Notes under the pieces: generated by a model
What the model was told of the DNA's origin: nothing
The model's input: only the letters and a program-made list of their open reading frames with translations
The model's database searches: none
Program-made: the position numbers and the translations under genes
In this document: one piece after another, positions 13,601 through 25,078 of the stretch
Layout of the letters: each line of letters starts with the position of its first letter
Position numbering within the stretch: position 1 is the first letter of the stretch
Assembly (NCBI GenBank): GCA_006384855.1
Contig: VCJN01000224.1
Span: 244,090-308,089, forward strand
DNA: 64,000 nucleotides
Direction of reading: 5' to 3'
Source of the DNA: Tetraselmis striata
Lineage: Eukaryota; Chlorophyta; Chlorodendrophyceae; Chlorodendrales; Chlorodendraceae

Positions 13601-14176
13601 ACGGCTTGACCTGTTCATGACAGAGTGTGTCTACAGTGTGGGTACCTGACGCTAATGGTTGTGCAGGTCAAGCCGCTCGCACGCAAGCTGAAGGCATACC
13701 CCAACATCTACAGCAGCCGCTACGCGCTTGACGTCGAGGTGGACTTCAGCAACCTCGAGGAGGCCGTCATGCCGTACCTGGAGTCCATCACCCTCGCCCG
13801 CACGCGCATCGAGAACACGCTCAACATGCTGCAGCGGTACTCCACCACAGACCAGTTTGCCGACGACCTGGAGGAGCTGCTGCGCAAGGTGGCGGCGCGG
13901 CCGACGGCGTTCGACCCGCGCGGGTGCTTCCGCACGCCCGACTGGCTGATCCAGGACGACGGCACACACATCAGCCGCGAGGCCGCGGTGGAGGCTGCAC
14001 AGGAACGGGTCGCCGACGGGCTGCCAGTGTACCCGCCAACAGTGGAGGTTGACGCCAACAACCTGCTGGACATCCTGCCGAGCCCACCGCCGCCCGAGCG
14101 TTCCCCTGCAGGCTCCATGCCGCATGCCGCACCCGCACCCGGGGATTTAAAGCAGGATGGCTTTGGTGAGGTTTAG
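10616..14176 (+). CDS. CgeB/GT4-like type II membrane glycosyltransferase, copy B
   Basis: Ten exons give a 654-residue protein with consistent phases: 10616-10977, 11122-11277, 11380-11467, 11573-11661, 11763-11854, 11952-12133, 12305-12369, 12514-12741, 13297-13489, 13667-14176. The start was chosen because an Arg-rich cytosolic tail is followed by one hydrophobic helix (about residues 44-62, WAVLAVVSVLSACGV), the layout of Golgi/ER type II glycosyltransferases. Mid-protein KPWQLVEDADIIICSTAHF and IVAYPDKRYILVAIND look like Rossmann-type strands. The C-terminal half holds SPFGLGEFSGKDYEAMLAG (about residues 463-481), a CgeB/GT4-like donor-binding motif. The Pro-rich tail ends QDGFGEV. Copy A at the left edge is its duplicate, and the IMP2-like gene converges 175 bases downstream. 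Substrate is unknown; the fold-level call is inference. Confidence 0.85.
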
Positions 14177-14560
14177 GGATTAGTTGTCTTCGGTGATGTC
14201 ATGTCGCCTGTCATGGGTCGCCCGGGGATTGGTACAAGGCGAGAGCAAGGGCCCAGCATGGATGGGGCGCCTCGATTCTTTTTGGTTAGTTTTAATTGCA
14301 ACCTAAATTGTATCGAATGGAAGCCCTCCTCCGCCTGTGCACCCGCACTCTCATGCCTGGCTGGCTACGGGCTCGGCATGGCGCCTTGCGGGCGCCGGCA
14401 GGGAGTGGACGAGACGCATGCGGGAGGGAGGCCACACGACAGCAGACACGGTCCCCAAGATGAGGCCTGTGGGTATCTGCACCCAGGCAGCGACAGCGAC
14501 CAAAATGTCATGACGGAGCAATCGCGGGGGCGGCGGAAGTATGATGTGCGCAGATGTGTG
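11855..14560 (+). repeat. Segmental duplication, copy B
   Basis: Partner of bases 1-2935. It includes five exons of the glycosyltransferase and the last exon of the convergent peptidase gene. Relative to copy A it lacks about 140 bases before the glycosyltransferase stop and 68 bases of the last intron. Confidence 0.85.
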
Positions 14561-15285
14561 ATGTGCGCGGGGATGCCGGCCCTTACCGGCCCATACTTTG
14601 ACGCGGAGTCTCTACTTGAGTAGGGGTTGTCGCCCTCCACCCAGCAGTGCCCCTGTTGGGTGAGAGCAGCGTGACAATGGAATGCGCATTCAATGGTGTG
14701 CCACCACCCACAAACTGTTCCCCCCTTGCACGAGGGTGGATCAGTGTGTGGGGAGGAGCCACGCGTACCTGTGGAACTGTGATGTTGCCTCGCTGATCAG
14801 AGATGTGGACAGTTTGACCTTGAACGGCCACCAATCGTTTCACTAGCCTTTGCTGTGGATTCTCCGGTGACCTGGCAGGGGGGGGAAGCGGGGGGGGGGG
14901 GGGGGGGGGGGGGTTGGGGGGGGGGTAGCCAGGTGCAGCTCATCGGCGTCAGCATGTCGGCATTACAGCCTGAGTCGTCAGCTCGGCGCGTTCCGCGGTG
15001 AACTAGCAACACTCCAGTGCTGGTTTCGTGCATTTTGGGGAGGAAAGGGGGGGGGGGGGGGGGGGCGCACTTGAGAATAACGATGTCGCCGGGCCGGTAC
15101 ATGTGGTAGGTTCTCGAGAGGAGGTTGGACAGCACGAACTCGCCGCCGGAGGAGCTGTGCAGGTTGAGCGTCGGCCGCATCGACGTCCCCACAACGCGGT
15201 CGATTCGGAAGTACTCCGAGTTGATGTACAGGCCCACCGGCGCCCATAGCATACAATGCCGGAAAAACTCTTTGACGCTCCCCAT
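14351..15285 (-). CDS. IMP2: Mitochondrial inner membrane peptidase subunit 2-like (S26 family)
   Basis: Four exons on the minus strand (15285-15071, 14871-14769, 14652-14587, 14476-14351) join in phase to 169 residues, close to the usual IMP2/IMMP2L length. IMP cleaves sorting peptides of intermembrane-space proteins at the inner membrane. The N-terminal helix is followed by GTSMRPTLN with the catalytic Ser (residue 35). RLVKRLVAVQGQTV holds the catalytic Lys (residue 83). GHCWVEGDNPYSS and then IPTGLILGTVSAVVWPPSR match the conserved C-terminal boxes in order. Intron 1 contains two long C-runs on the sense strand. The gene ends tail-to-tail with the glycosyltransferase; its last exon is also duplicated at 2733-2858. 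Assignment to subunit 2 rather than 1 rests on length and the GHCWVEGDN box. Confidence 0.92.
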
Positions 15286-16840
15286 GCTGAAGCGGTGAGA
15301 CTCTTGGTTGAACGTCTCTGAAAAGATCCTACTAAGCGTGTTGCTATCACTGTCACCCTCACTGTCACTGCATCACTACGGATGTCTCTCGGTGTGCTGC
15401 TTCCCACAGTGCCGGTCGGAGGCATATGCCGCGCCTTTCGCCGGTCGCAGCTGGTGCCGAAGTGCAGGGTGGTAAACCAGTACCACTTGCAACGAGTATA
15501 GGCACTAGGAGGGCTTGAGAATCTTGGAGGTCTGGCTGCTTGCTATAGAGTAAAAAGAGCCGGCAGGGCGGTGCGATGGCGTGGAGTGAGAACGAGGGCG
15601 GCACGATATCGATCATCACGGTGACGAAACGCCGCGGCGGCGCGGGTCCATCCTGCAGCAAAACCATGAGCGATTCAGCCGCGCTTTAGGTCGCTATATT
15701 CTGGTAATGATCTTTGTTACAGGGAGATCGTCCGGAGAACGGTGCACAGCTGGTTATATCATGGTGCACACCTCGTTGCGCGCCAGGCTGGCACGCGCGA
15801 TGATTTTCTGTATTTTGATACTGTACGTGGGCCCCCTCGTGCATACAAATACGAGGGGTAAAATACCCTGTATACGTGCGAATGTCCTACAAATACGTGC
15901 GAACTTATTTCCTTGGTTCCCGCCAATAATAAGCACAACGCTAAAAGTGATACGCTGCAGCACCTGAAATAAGCAGCAGAAGAGAGCAGCATCAGCAGCA
16001 GATGAGAGCAGCAGCACGGATATCGTCAGCCACAACGCGGCGGAGGTGCCAGGCAGTCCCGTGGAGCAGGCGTTGCCGACCCGGCAGAGCTGGAATTTTA
16101 TCGCCGCCGGAGTTGCTGCTTGGAGGAGAGTTCGGAGGTAGGAAGGCAGGCGCGGCGCACACGGGGCGATGCGGGTCGGGCGCTCTGCGGTAGTGAGGCC
16201 GTGGAACTGCCTGAGCGTATTTTTACCTACTTACTTGTAGTGTGTAAAGCGCTACTTATCGAGAGCACTGCTTGCCAACCGGCGGACGGCTGAATACGAT
16301 CGCCGCTGCCACCGAATATACTCACCGCCTCTTATTCCAACGTGTACCTGGCACGCTCTTATCTCGGCGAGGGTTTGCACCGGTGGGGCCGAGAATGGTT
16401 TCAGCAAGGGTTACAACACAGCGGCGGAGCGTGGGTCGATGTATGCCCCCTTAAAGCACGGGCAGTGTGGGGCACGCGGTGTTTAGTGCGTGCGGATTGT
16501 AGCGACTATATGGCGGAGCCCCCGAAGCGCTTTGCGGACGGGCATCAGGGCGGGGCAGTTCAAGCGCAAGCTTTTCCCGCCGTTTCGTATGGAAACAAGC
16601 TACCGTCTTCGTGCTAGGGATGTGTGTGAAGTGTGCCGGGGACCCCTGGTACGAGTGCCCCTGACAGCATACACACTGTTCAGTGTGTATAGTACCAGGA
16701 CGTGTAGGCCCACTCACATTCGCCCCCTTCAGGACCCTGTCGTTACCAACATCTGTCTGCTGCCTTCCCTATGCGCGACACACCCCACAGACTCGCCATC
16801 GCCCTGGCCCTGCATCGAAATCACGAAAGAAATCGCCGCA
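15286..16840. other. Divergent intergenic region
   Basis: About 1.55 kb between the start codons of the IMP2-like (-) and synaptotagmin-like (+) genes, so it should contain both promoters. I see no clear TATA box, repeat or further exon. Short frames here have no recognisable content. Confidence 0.5.
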
Positions 16841-19800
16841 ATGGGGCTCTCACTGAACAGCCGGAAGAGCATCGTCAAGGCGGCGGCGGCATCGGGCAAA
16901 GGCGTCAGCAGCCCCGAGGCCCAGGAGCTCCCCGCGGCCAAGGAGCTCCCTGCGGCCCAGGAGCCCCCTGCGGCCCGGGAGCTCCCTGCGGCCGGGGCGG
17001 CCACAGCTGCGCTGGAGGGCCCAGGGACCCCGGAGACCCCAGAGGCTGGCGGCATTTCACCGGTCGCGGTACCGCCGCCTGAAGCCCGCTCCAACACTCC
17101 GAACGGGAGCACCCCCGGTGAGGGCGATGCCGCCGTTGCAGCTGCCGCCAGCGCTTTCGCTGCTGCTGGCGCGGGCACTGCATCGGCCAAGGCACCACCG
17201 GCCGACTCCTCCAGCAATGGAACCGCCGCCTGGCCTTCAATGTCCCAACTGACCAAATCTCCCAGCAAGGCTGAAGATGCCAGCGAAAGCACGAAACGAT
17301 TGTACGTGCTGGCTCCCGCATGAGGCCCGCCATGCCATCCATGCCCCGCCAATCACCCAACTGCCCCCCATGCTTGCATGCCAAGCCTCAGCAAAACTTT
17401 CTGATGGTGCACACACTATGCGTGCCATAGTACGTCCAATCATGCACGATGTTGTGTGTTGGGTCATCATGCGTCCAGCACCGACGACTGATGGACGCCC
17501 GCTTGCCCGCCGCAGTGCCAACGCGGTGGAGAAGGTCACGCAGGCAGGGCGGATCGCGCAGGCGTTGGAGCAGGCTCAGGCGGAGGCGGCCGCCAGGCAG
17601 GCCATCCTGCGGCAGTCGACCCAGTTCAGCGTGGCCAAGAAGCTGGGCAAGCCCCTCAAGCGCATCCACATGGTCAAGATCCTGCAGTTTGCCTTCGCGG
17701 GCTACCTCGCCTTCCTGGCCGTGATCGTCAAGCTCTTCTCCCCCAGCCTCTTCTGGATGTTCTTCGCCACGCTGGGCAGCGTCCCCATCGGCATCGGCAT
17801 GAGCTTCCTGTTCCACCAGAACCGAGTGAACAAAACGGAGACCCGGGACAAGGTGTGGTGCTCGCGAGCCGCGCTCCGGCGGTGCCTCTCGCACCATCTG
17901 GTGGCCTTTCCGGGCCGGGTGGACAGCCCTCTCTGTGGTATTGTGGGTGAAGGTGCCGATGAGATTTGATTAGTACGGCATTCTGTTTCTTTCTTCCGCG
18001 CAAAGAGGAGGGGGGCCTAACCTGTTTGAACCCACAGTGTGGTTATCGGATGGCAAATGATGTGTGGGGATCGGCTGGCGGCCCGTCTGGGAGTGCCCGC
18101 ATGTGCGCCACTGCGCCCAAGTTGACACTGCCGCTCCTGCGTCCTTCCAGCTTGGTGTCGAGCCGGGCGTTTACGGGCTGAAGCAGCTCCTGCACCAGAG
18201 CCCCTCGTGGCTGGCGTTCCAAGACAAAGAGAAAGTGGAGGCACGTGCTGGCCCGTGCTGACCCCAAACCGCATGGTGCCTGCGGGTGTTGACATCCGGC
18301 CAATGGCACCCCATGCGCTGCATCCGTGTGAACGTGCTCTCACTTTCCCACGTCGCAACCGCAGTGGATGAACCGGATTCTGAAGGAGTGCTGGCCATTC
18401 TACGACAAGGCCATTTGCGGCACTATCAAGGCACGCGCTCTCCTGCTCGGCTAGCTGCTGGGAATGCAGCTGTGTGCCTTTCGTTGGCATCATAATTGAG
18501 ACAGTGCGTGTTGGAGATTGCGTCACTGGCCTCCAATTAGTCTTGCGCGGAATGCTTCGGCGATTTGCTTGATGAATGTATCGGAGCGTCGCCTATCCAT
18601 CACGGCTTTCCCGTAACTGGATCGCTGCCTAAACGGCCGTCATGGAGACGCTGCAAGGGTTTACCTGTTGCCAGTCCTGTCCCGGGGGCGATTAAAAATG
18701 AGTCCCTGTGTGCTGCTGATGGCTGCGCCTCGATCCCCGTCACCAGGAAATGGTCGAGCCCGAGGTGGACAAGTACAAGCCGTCCTTCATCGCCAGCATC
18801 GGCTTCAAGAACCTCACGTTTGGAGAGTCGCCGTTCAGGATCGACACTGTCTGGACCGACCCGGAGGAGACGGACCGGCTGGTCATGGAGATCGTCTTCC
18901 GCTGGCAGGGCGACGCCAACATCGGGCTGTTCATTGCTCTGCAGGGCCTGAACCAGCTCGGGGGGTGAGTTCCGCATGGAAGGCCCATCCCACGACGCAG
19001 CGGGTCCACCAACACGCCGCCGTCCTGACGCCCGTACTCGCGACTACCCGCGGTTACCCAGAAAATGAAACTGATGCATTACGTGATGGACGGAGGCGGG
19101 GCTTGGAAACGAAAGCGGCCGGCCGATGCCTGATCTGGACAACGCCCAGCGTCATCCCATAGTGCTTAGGAAGGGCAGGTCCGGGAATGACTCGGTCTGG
19201 GCGGCGGAGAGCAGCGTGACGAGTAACGTGCGCCCACACCGAAACGCCGCAGGGACGCGACAAAGATGGTGGTGAAGCTGACCAAGCTGCAGCTCAGCGG
19301 GACCCTGCGCATCACCCTCTCCCCTCTCGTGGACAAGATTCCCGGGTTTGGTACGCCCATGGGGCCCACACGCACATGCCGACTTGCGCCGCCCTTCAAC
19401 CCGCCTCATGCCACCGCCACCCCGCTCCATCGACCATTCCGGGTAGACGGCCTAACGAGTTTGCGTGCCTCCGTGGCGCAGGTGCCATCACGGCCGCCCT
19501 CACCAAGTCCCCCATCATCAAGTACAACCTGGATTTCGGCAAGGCCCTGGGAAGCAGCTTCTCGGCCAACCTGGTGCGCAACTGGCTGGACCCCTTCATC
19601 AGGAACACGCTCATGGAGCTTTTGGTCTGGCCGGAGCGCATCGTGGTGCCGATGCTCCCGGAGGTACGCCTTTGCCCGCCCCACCTGCGCCCGCGAAAAC
19701 CCTAAACATGATGCGGTGCGCCGCATCATGGCGGGGCCGACGACGTGGCACTGCGGGCGATGCCCTGACGGGCGACGAGTGTGGCTGTGCTGCCGGCAGT

Positions 19801-21967
19801 CGGACACCGGGCCGCTGACCTACTTGCAGAAGAGGACGGTGGGTATCCTGAGGGTGACCCTGAAGAAGGCCTGGGGCCTGAGGGCCATGGATGGAGGCAT
19901 TACGGGCGGAGCCTCGGACCCGTTTCTGTGCATATGGTCCAATCCGCAGCGCAAGGTGGGCCGCTCGCTGCCCCCCCCCCCCCTCTTCCATCCCGGTGCA
20001 CATTGCTTTGCGGGACATGACGCTCAACCCATCCATCGGAATCTAATGCGCGATTGGGACACGTGAAGGTGTTTTTCACTTGTACCTTCTCAAAAGACAC
20101 GCGGGATCCCCCCTCATACGCCTCGCTTTGTATGCCTCGAGCATGTATCGACGCATGACACGCCGCGCCCCTGTGTCCGCAGGTGGAGACCAAGGTTGTG
20201 AAGAACACGCTGGAGCCCGCATGGGAAGAGACGTTCTACATCCTGGTGCAGGAGCCCACCACGCAGATGCTCAAGCTGGAGCTGTACGACTACGACACCA
20301 TCAGCATGAAGGTGGGCGCCGGAAGAAGCGCCCCGCCGGCCCAGTAGCGTGTTGTCATCGCGGCCCGGTCGCGTTCCCGTCCGCGACAGACAGGCGCCGC
20401 GACTCCATTCACCCGCGCATGGGGGCGGCCGTAGCTGACGCGCCTTTGATGCTTGGCATCGCCAGGAGCTGGGCGGCGGCCTGAACATTTTCAAGAACAT
20501 CCGGAACGTGTACGGCGCGCGCGAGCTGATGGGCCGCACCATCGTCCCGATGAAGCCCTTCTGCGAGGCGCCGGGCGCCGTGCTCGAGCAGGTCCACGAC
20601 TTTGGCCTGCAGGACTGGTCGTCCATCGGCGGCCCGGTGAGCCCTCCCCGTCCGGATCGGGGACCGAATGCCTGGACTTCGTGGCCTTCATTGGCCTACT
20701 TTCCGGCAGAGCATGTTCATCCCGTTTGACGCCCTGCGTCCCGCGTGGCGCTCTCCCCCCCCGCAGGGCAAGGGCGAAGGCAAGGTCGAGGTTCATGGCA
20801 TGTACGCCCCCGCAAGGGCCTGCCGCGGTCTGGGCTTCAAGACGGTGCGGCCCGCGGTGCCCATTATCCCCAAGTTATCAATCCCCAAGCTGCGCCGCTG
20901 CTGCGATTTGAGATCTGACCTTGGCCGGCGCCGCTCGCGGGCCGCGTGCTGTCCGGCATCAGGGGTGCCTGGCCGTGAAGGTGTTCTCTGTCGTGGGCCT
21001 CTCCGGGCTCGGCCTGACCAGCGACATGACGGTCTACATGCGGATGAAGCTCACCAAGCAGAAGAGCAAGTGTGTCTCCAGGGTGCGCCGGCTGGGGGGT
21101 TGCAGTACGGGCGTCGAGGCGCGGCCTCGCGGGCGTTTTTCCATGTTCACGGTTTGGGCGTTCCCCGTCGCAATCGCGTTGCACTGAAACGCCGAACCGC
21201 TGTGCCCGCAGCCGGTGACTGTCAAGCCGCCATCGCGCGATCCCAACACGCACAAGGTGGAGGAGCACGCCCCGACGTGGACGGAGACATTCATGTTTTA
21301 CGACGTGCGCAAGGACGACGAGCTGGTTGTCAAGGTAGGCGCACGTGCGCTGCGCGCCTCGCAGGTGTGCGGACTCGCCGACGCGCAGGACCTCGCCTGG
21401 TGACGCCGGGGGTGCTGCTGGCGCCTCGTGGCCCTTGCCTGCTGTGTGCTTTGCAGGTGGTGGAGACGGATAGCGTGAGTGACGAGACCCAGGGCGTGGT
21501 CTACATGCCGCTGGAGGACCATGTGATCACCCAGGAGGACAGGTAGGTGGCGGGCGATGCCGCGGTCTGGGAGCATGCCAACCCGCAGGGGTTTCTGTAC
21601 CTGCATCGCTGCCTAAACCGCCGTCGTAGAGACGCTACTCTGCAAGGGTTTATTCCCTATTGCCTGTCAGTCCTGTCCTGCCTGGGGGCAAAAAGAGAGT
21701 ACCACCTACCGTGCGGACCGTCTCTGCACGTGCGGGCTGCAGTGATGTGCCGTGCGGACGCTGTGTGCGGCGGCCTCTGGTGCGGATGCCGTATCCCAGG
21801 CACCCCCTAACCTGTGCGCCCGTGCCTGTGCCGCACGCAGCACGGTGAACAAGTGGTACAAGATGGAGGATACCAGCCTGCCGACGGGGAAGATCATGCA
21901 GATGCACATCAAGGCGGAGTGGCTGGGATTCATCGCGGAAGATGAGGGGTGGGAAGACCGCGTCTAA
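16841..21967 (+). CDS. Extended synaptotagmin / plant SYT-like (TM-SMP-C2-C2)
   Basis: Fifteen exons give 803 residues: 16841-17301, 17516-17852, 18151-18240, 18365-18430, 18747-18964, 19253-19350, 19482-19663, 19830-19955, 20183-20311, 20466-20636, 20767-20844, 20963-21082, 21212-21334, 21457-21542, 21841-21967. Such proteins tether ER to plasma membrane and move lipids. Residues 1-153 are a low-complexity Ala/Pro/Glu tail with a PAA repeat. A membrane hairpin follows (about 205-255). The SMP lipid-binding domain (about 267-485) includes QDKEKVE|WMNRILKECWPFYDKAI. C2A (about 486-626) keeps SDPF and YDYD acidic residues, so Ca2+ binding is plausible. C2B is less conserved. Exons 3 and 4 can only be joined from GC donors (GAG|GCACGT at 18241, AAG|GCACGC at 18431). 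Two R1 repeats lie in introns. The exon 11 boundaries are the least certain. Confidence 0.9.
18507..18690 (-). repeat. R1 repeat inside intron 4 of the synaptotagmin-like gene
   Basis: Reverse complement of the 3297 copy, running from GTGTTGGAGATTGCGTCACT to CCAGTCCTGTCCCGGGGGCG. It is nearly full length and occupies most of the intron between 18430 and 18747. Confidence 0.75.
21600..21690 (-). repeat. Short R1 repeat inside intron 14
   Basis: Only the GGGACAGGACTGGCA end of R1 is present (reverse complement), covering ATCGCTGCCTAAACCGCCGT through CAGTCCTGTCCTGCCTGGGG. It lies between exons ending 21542 and starting 21841. Confidence 0.7.
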
Positions 21968-22029
21968 GCCCCACCCCCCCCCCCAGACTGCCCCCGGCCG
22001 GCAGATGCTGGACGGCGGGACCTCCGTCT

Positions 22030-23289
22030 GGTAGCCTGGATGCGTGGTTGCCGCTGTTTTTACAGACCCCCCCCCCCCCCCCTCCCCCCCTCTGCCCCCC
22101 CCCCCCTCTCCTCTGCCCATTTTCTCCGGCAGATGGCCCACCTAATTGCCATCACAGTTGTTTGCACCTTTTGCCACCACCGTTGCGCATCAACGTACCA
22201 CCAGACGCTGCCGTTGCTCCGAAACCAGCCCCCTTTCTGCACCTCTCTTGTGGAGCCCGCATCCCTTTGTCCCCCCCTCCCCCTCCCCCCTCTCCTCTGC
22301 CTAATTACTCCGGCAGATGGCCCACCTAATTGCCATCACCGCTGTGCATCAATGCATCACCATACGCCGCCATTGCTCCGAAACCAGCCCCCTTTCTGCA
22401 CCTCTCCTGTGGAGCCTGCATCCCTTGGTCCCCCCCCCCCCCCCCCCTACCCCCTCTCCTCTGCCCATTTACTTCGGCAGATGGCCCACCTAATTGCCAT
22501 CACAGTTGTTTGCACCGATTGTCACCGCCGCTGTGCATCAATGCATCACCAGACGCCGCCATTGCTCCGAAACCAGCCCCCTTTCTGCACCTCTCCTGTG
22601 GAGCCCGCATCCCTTTGTCCCCCCTCCCCCTCCCCCCTCTCCTCTGCCTAATTACTCCGGCAGATGACCCACCTAATTGCCACCACCGTTGTGCATCAAT
22701 GCATCACCAGACGCCGCCCTTGCTCCGAAAGCAGCCCCCTTTCTGCACCTCTCTTGTGGAGCCCGCATCCCTTTGTCCCCCCCTCCCCCTTCCCCCTCTC
22801 CTCTGCCTTATTACTCCGGCAGATGACCCACCTAATTGCCACCACCGTTGTGCATCAATGCATCACCAGACGCCGCCCTTGCTCCGAAACCAGCCCGCTT
22901 TCTGCACCTCTCCTGTGGAGCCCGCATCCCTTTGTCCCCCCCCCCCCCCCCCCCCCACCGCTCCCTCCTCTCCTCTGCCCATGTACTCCGACAGATGGCC
23001 CACCTAATTGCCATCACAGTTGTTTGCACCTTTTGCCACCACCGTTGCGCATCAACGTACCACCAGACGCTGCCGTTGCTCCGAAAGCAGCCCCCTTTCT
23101 GCACCTCTCTTGTGGAGCCCGCATCCCTTTGTTCCCCCCTCCCCCTCCCCCCTCTCCTCTGCCTAATTACTCCGGCAGATGGCCCACCTAATTGCCATCA
23201 CCGCTGTGCATCAATGCATTACCATACGCCGCCATTGCTCCGAAACCAGCCCCCTTTCTGCACCTCTCCTGTGGAGCCCGCATCCCTTT

Positions 23290-23321
<32 letters not shown>

Positions 23322-23505
23322 TTTTCCTCTGCCTAATTACTCCGGCAGATGGCCCACGTAATTGCCATCACAGTTGTTTGCACCTATTGCCACCACCGTT
23401 GTGCATCAATGCATCACCAGACGCCGCCGTTGCTCCGAAACCAGTCCCTTTCCTGCACCTCTCCTGTGGAGCCCGCATCCCTTTGTCCCCCCCCCCCCCC
23501 CCCCC
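22030..23505. repeat. Tandem array of exon-like units with polypyrimidine/CAG ends
   Basis: Eight units begin with ATGGCCCACCTAATTGCC or a close variant at 22133, 22317, 22481, 22664, 22823, 22995, 23179 and 23349. Spacing is 184, 164, 183, 159, 172, 184 and 170 bases. Each unit ends with a variable C-run, then CTCTCCTCTGCC, TAATTACTCCGGCAG, which looks like a branch region, pyrimidine tract and 3' splice site. Long units carry an extra ACAGTTGTTTGCACC block (22133, 22481, 22995, 23349); short units lack it. The mix is A-B-A-B-B-A-B-A. It starts immediately after the synaptotagmin-like stop. Proline-rich frames across it are a consequence of the C-runs. Confidence 0.85.
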
Positions 23506-23708
23506 GGGACGGGACTGGCAACAGTGACACCCTTGCAGCGTCTCTACGGCGGGCGGTTAGGCAGCGATCCAGTCCGAGAAAGCCCTGGCTGCTCGGGTAA
23601 GGGCGACGATCCATTATAGTCAACAAGCAAATTGCCCAAGCATTCTGCGCAAGTCTAATTGGAGGCCAGCGACGGAATTTCCAACACTGCTGGATCACCG
23701 CCTCAAAC
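23506..23708 (+). repeat. Dispersed repeat R1, copy at the end of the tandem array
   Basis: It begins GGGACGGGACTGGCAACAG directly after the last C-run of the array and ends near TGGATCACCGCCTCAAAC. Same orientation as the copy at 3297, to which it aligns over its whole length. Confidence 0.8.
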
Positions 23709-25078
23709 GCCCCTCCGGTCCTCCCATCGCACACAGCAGTGCCGAGTATGGTTGACGGCACGTGCCCAACTGCCCACAGCTCACACAGGCTTGGTGTGTT
23801 GTTTGTTGTTTTCAAGTCCCATACTCCATTAGCTATGCGTGGCGGTGTACGGGCATGGCGGTTACTTGAGCCAGAGGTGACACAGAAATGCACAGTAACG
23901 GTCATCCATGAGGGGGTGGGGGGGGGATATGCGCAGAGGCTGGCCCCGAGAGGGACCTTGGGTTGTAAGCGTCCAAGGAAGGCGAGTTAGCACAGGCGAA
24001 GAAATAATCTAAGAACAGTCCGGCGAGAATCTGGGTGTTTCCCCTGGAGTCGAGACGCGTTGGGTGGGCGGGTCCCTGGATAAGCACGCGGAAAGTCAAA
24101 CAGCACCTTGAATTGTGTGCGACACTCGGACGTGATCGGCTGGGTTCAGAGCAGAAGCGACAGTGGAGCACTCCGACGAGCCTAGGTGGTCCGTCCCCAG
24201 GCCCGTCCGGGGCATAGGTAGTAAAAGTATCGTGGTCAATCTGGACCTTTGCGGTCGGGTAGCTGTACGTTGGCCGCACTGGCTCCCCGTGTTGGGTACA
24301 GTGGGAATCATGGGTGTGTGTGAGGGGGGGAGGGGGGGGTCCCTCAAGGCTGGTGGGGAAGTGGCACTTAGGGTCCCCAATACCCCCCCCCCCCCGCCCC
24401 TCCTGATGTTATCAATGATGGGAATCATTCTTACACACAGCGCAAGTGTGGGAGTGCCGGTGCTGCTGCGACTCTCGATGTGACATAACGCCACTCACCG
24501 GGTGAATCCTGGCCGATGCACCAAGGTGTGCACCCCCCCCCCCCCCCCCCATCCAATCTCCTGCATGTACTTGGGCCGGAATCCGGGTAAGGGATGAAGC
24601 ATGGCGCTGATATTCTGCATGCTCTTCTTCGCTGAGTTTGGGGCGATGTTGCTTTTACTCTCCGGCAATGTAGCTCCTCACCCCCCCCCCCCCCCCCCCC
24701 CCCCTCGTTGCTAGGCCTACAGAGGCCCCGCCCTGCGCGCTTTGACTAGCGGGCCCTATTTTGGCGGGCCAGGGGCGGGCCCTTCCCCGATACCGGGTAG
24801 AGACAACTTGTCAAGACAGAGAGCTTGATTCACTTGAAACAAATTTCAACCCCCCCCCCCCCCCCTCACCACCACCACCACCACCACCACCACCCCATTT
24901 CCTCCCGTCACAGACCGACATGTGTTCTCTGGACAGTCAGGCGTTGGATCCTGGGCATAGTGAATGCAGGAAAACTATATGGTTAATGCCCCCGCGATAC
25001 AGCGAGCCTGCTCCATCCGGACCGGCGCTTTCGGTATCTGTCGGGGTTCGGTCAGCGCAGTGGGCGCTGCGCGTGCGC
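23709..25078. other. Intergenic with C-runs, no gene recognised
   Basis: Contains C-runs at about 24381, 24533, 24680 and 24851 and a CACCACCACC run at about 24868. Minus-strand frames (23902-24494) are open for up to 130 codons but I recognise no family in them; a degraded mobile element is possible. Confidence 0.45.

Noticed and set aside
21949-23527. Proline-rich 166-225 codon frames
   Set aside because: They arise from C-runs in the tandem array, and several frames are open at once.
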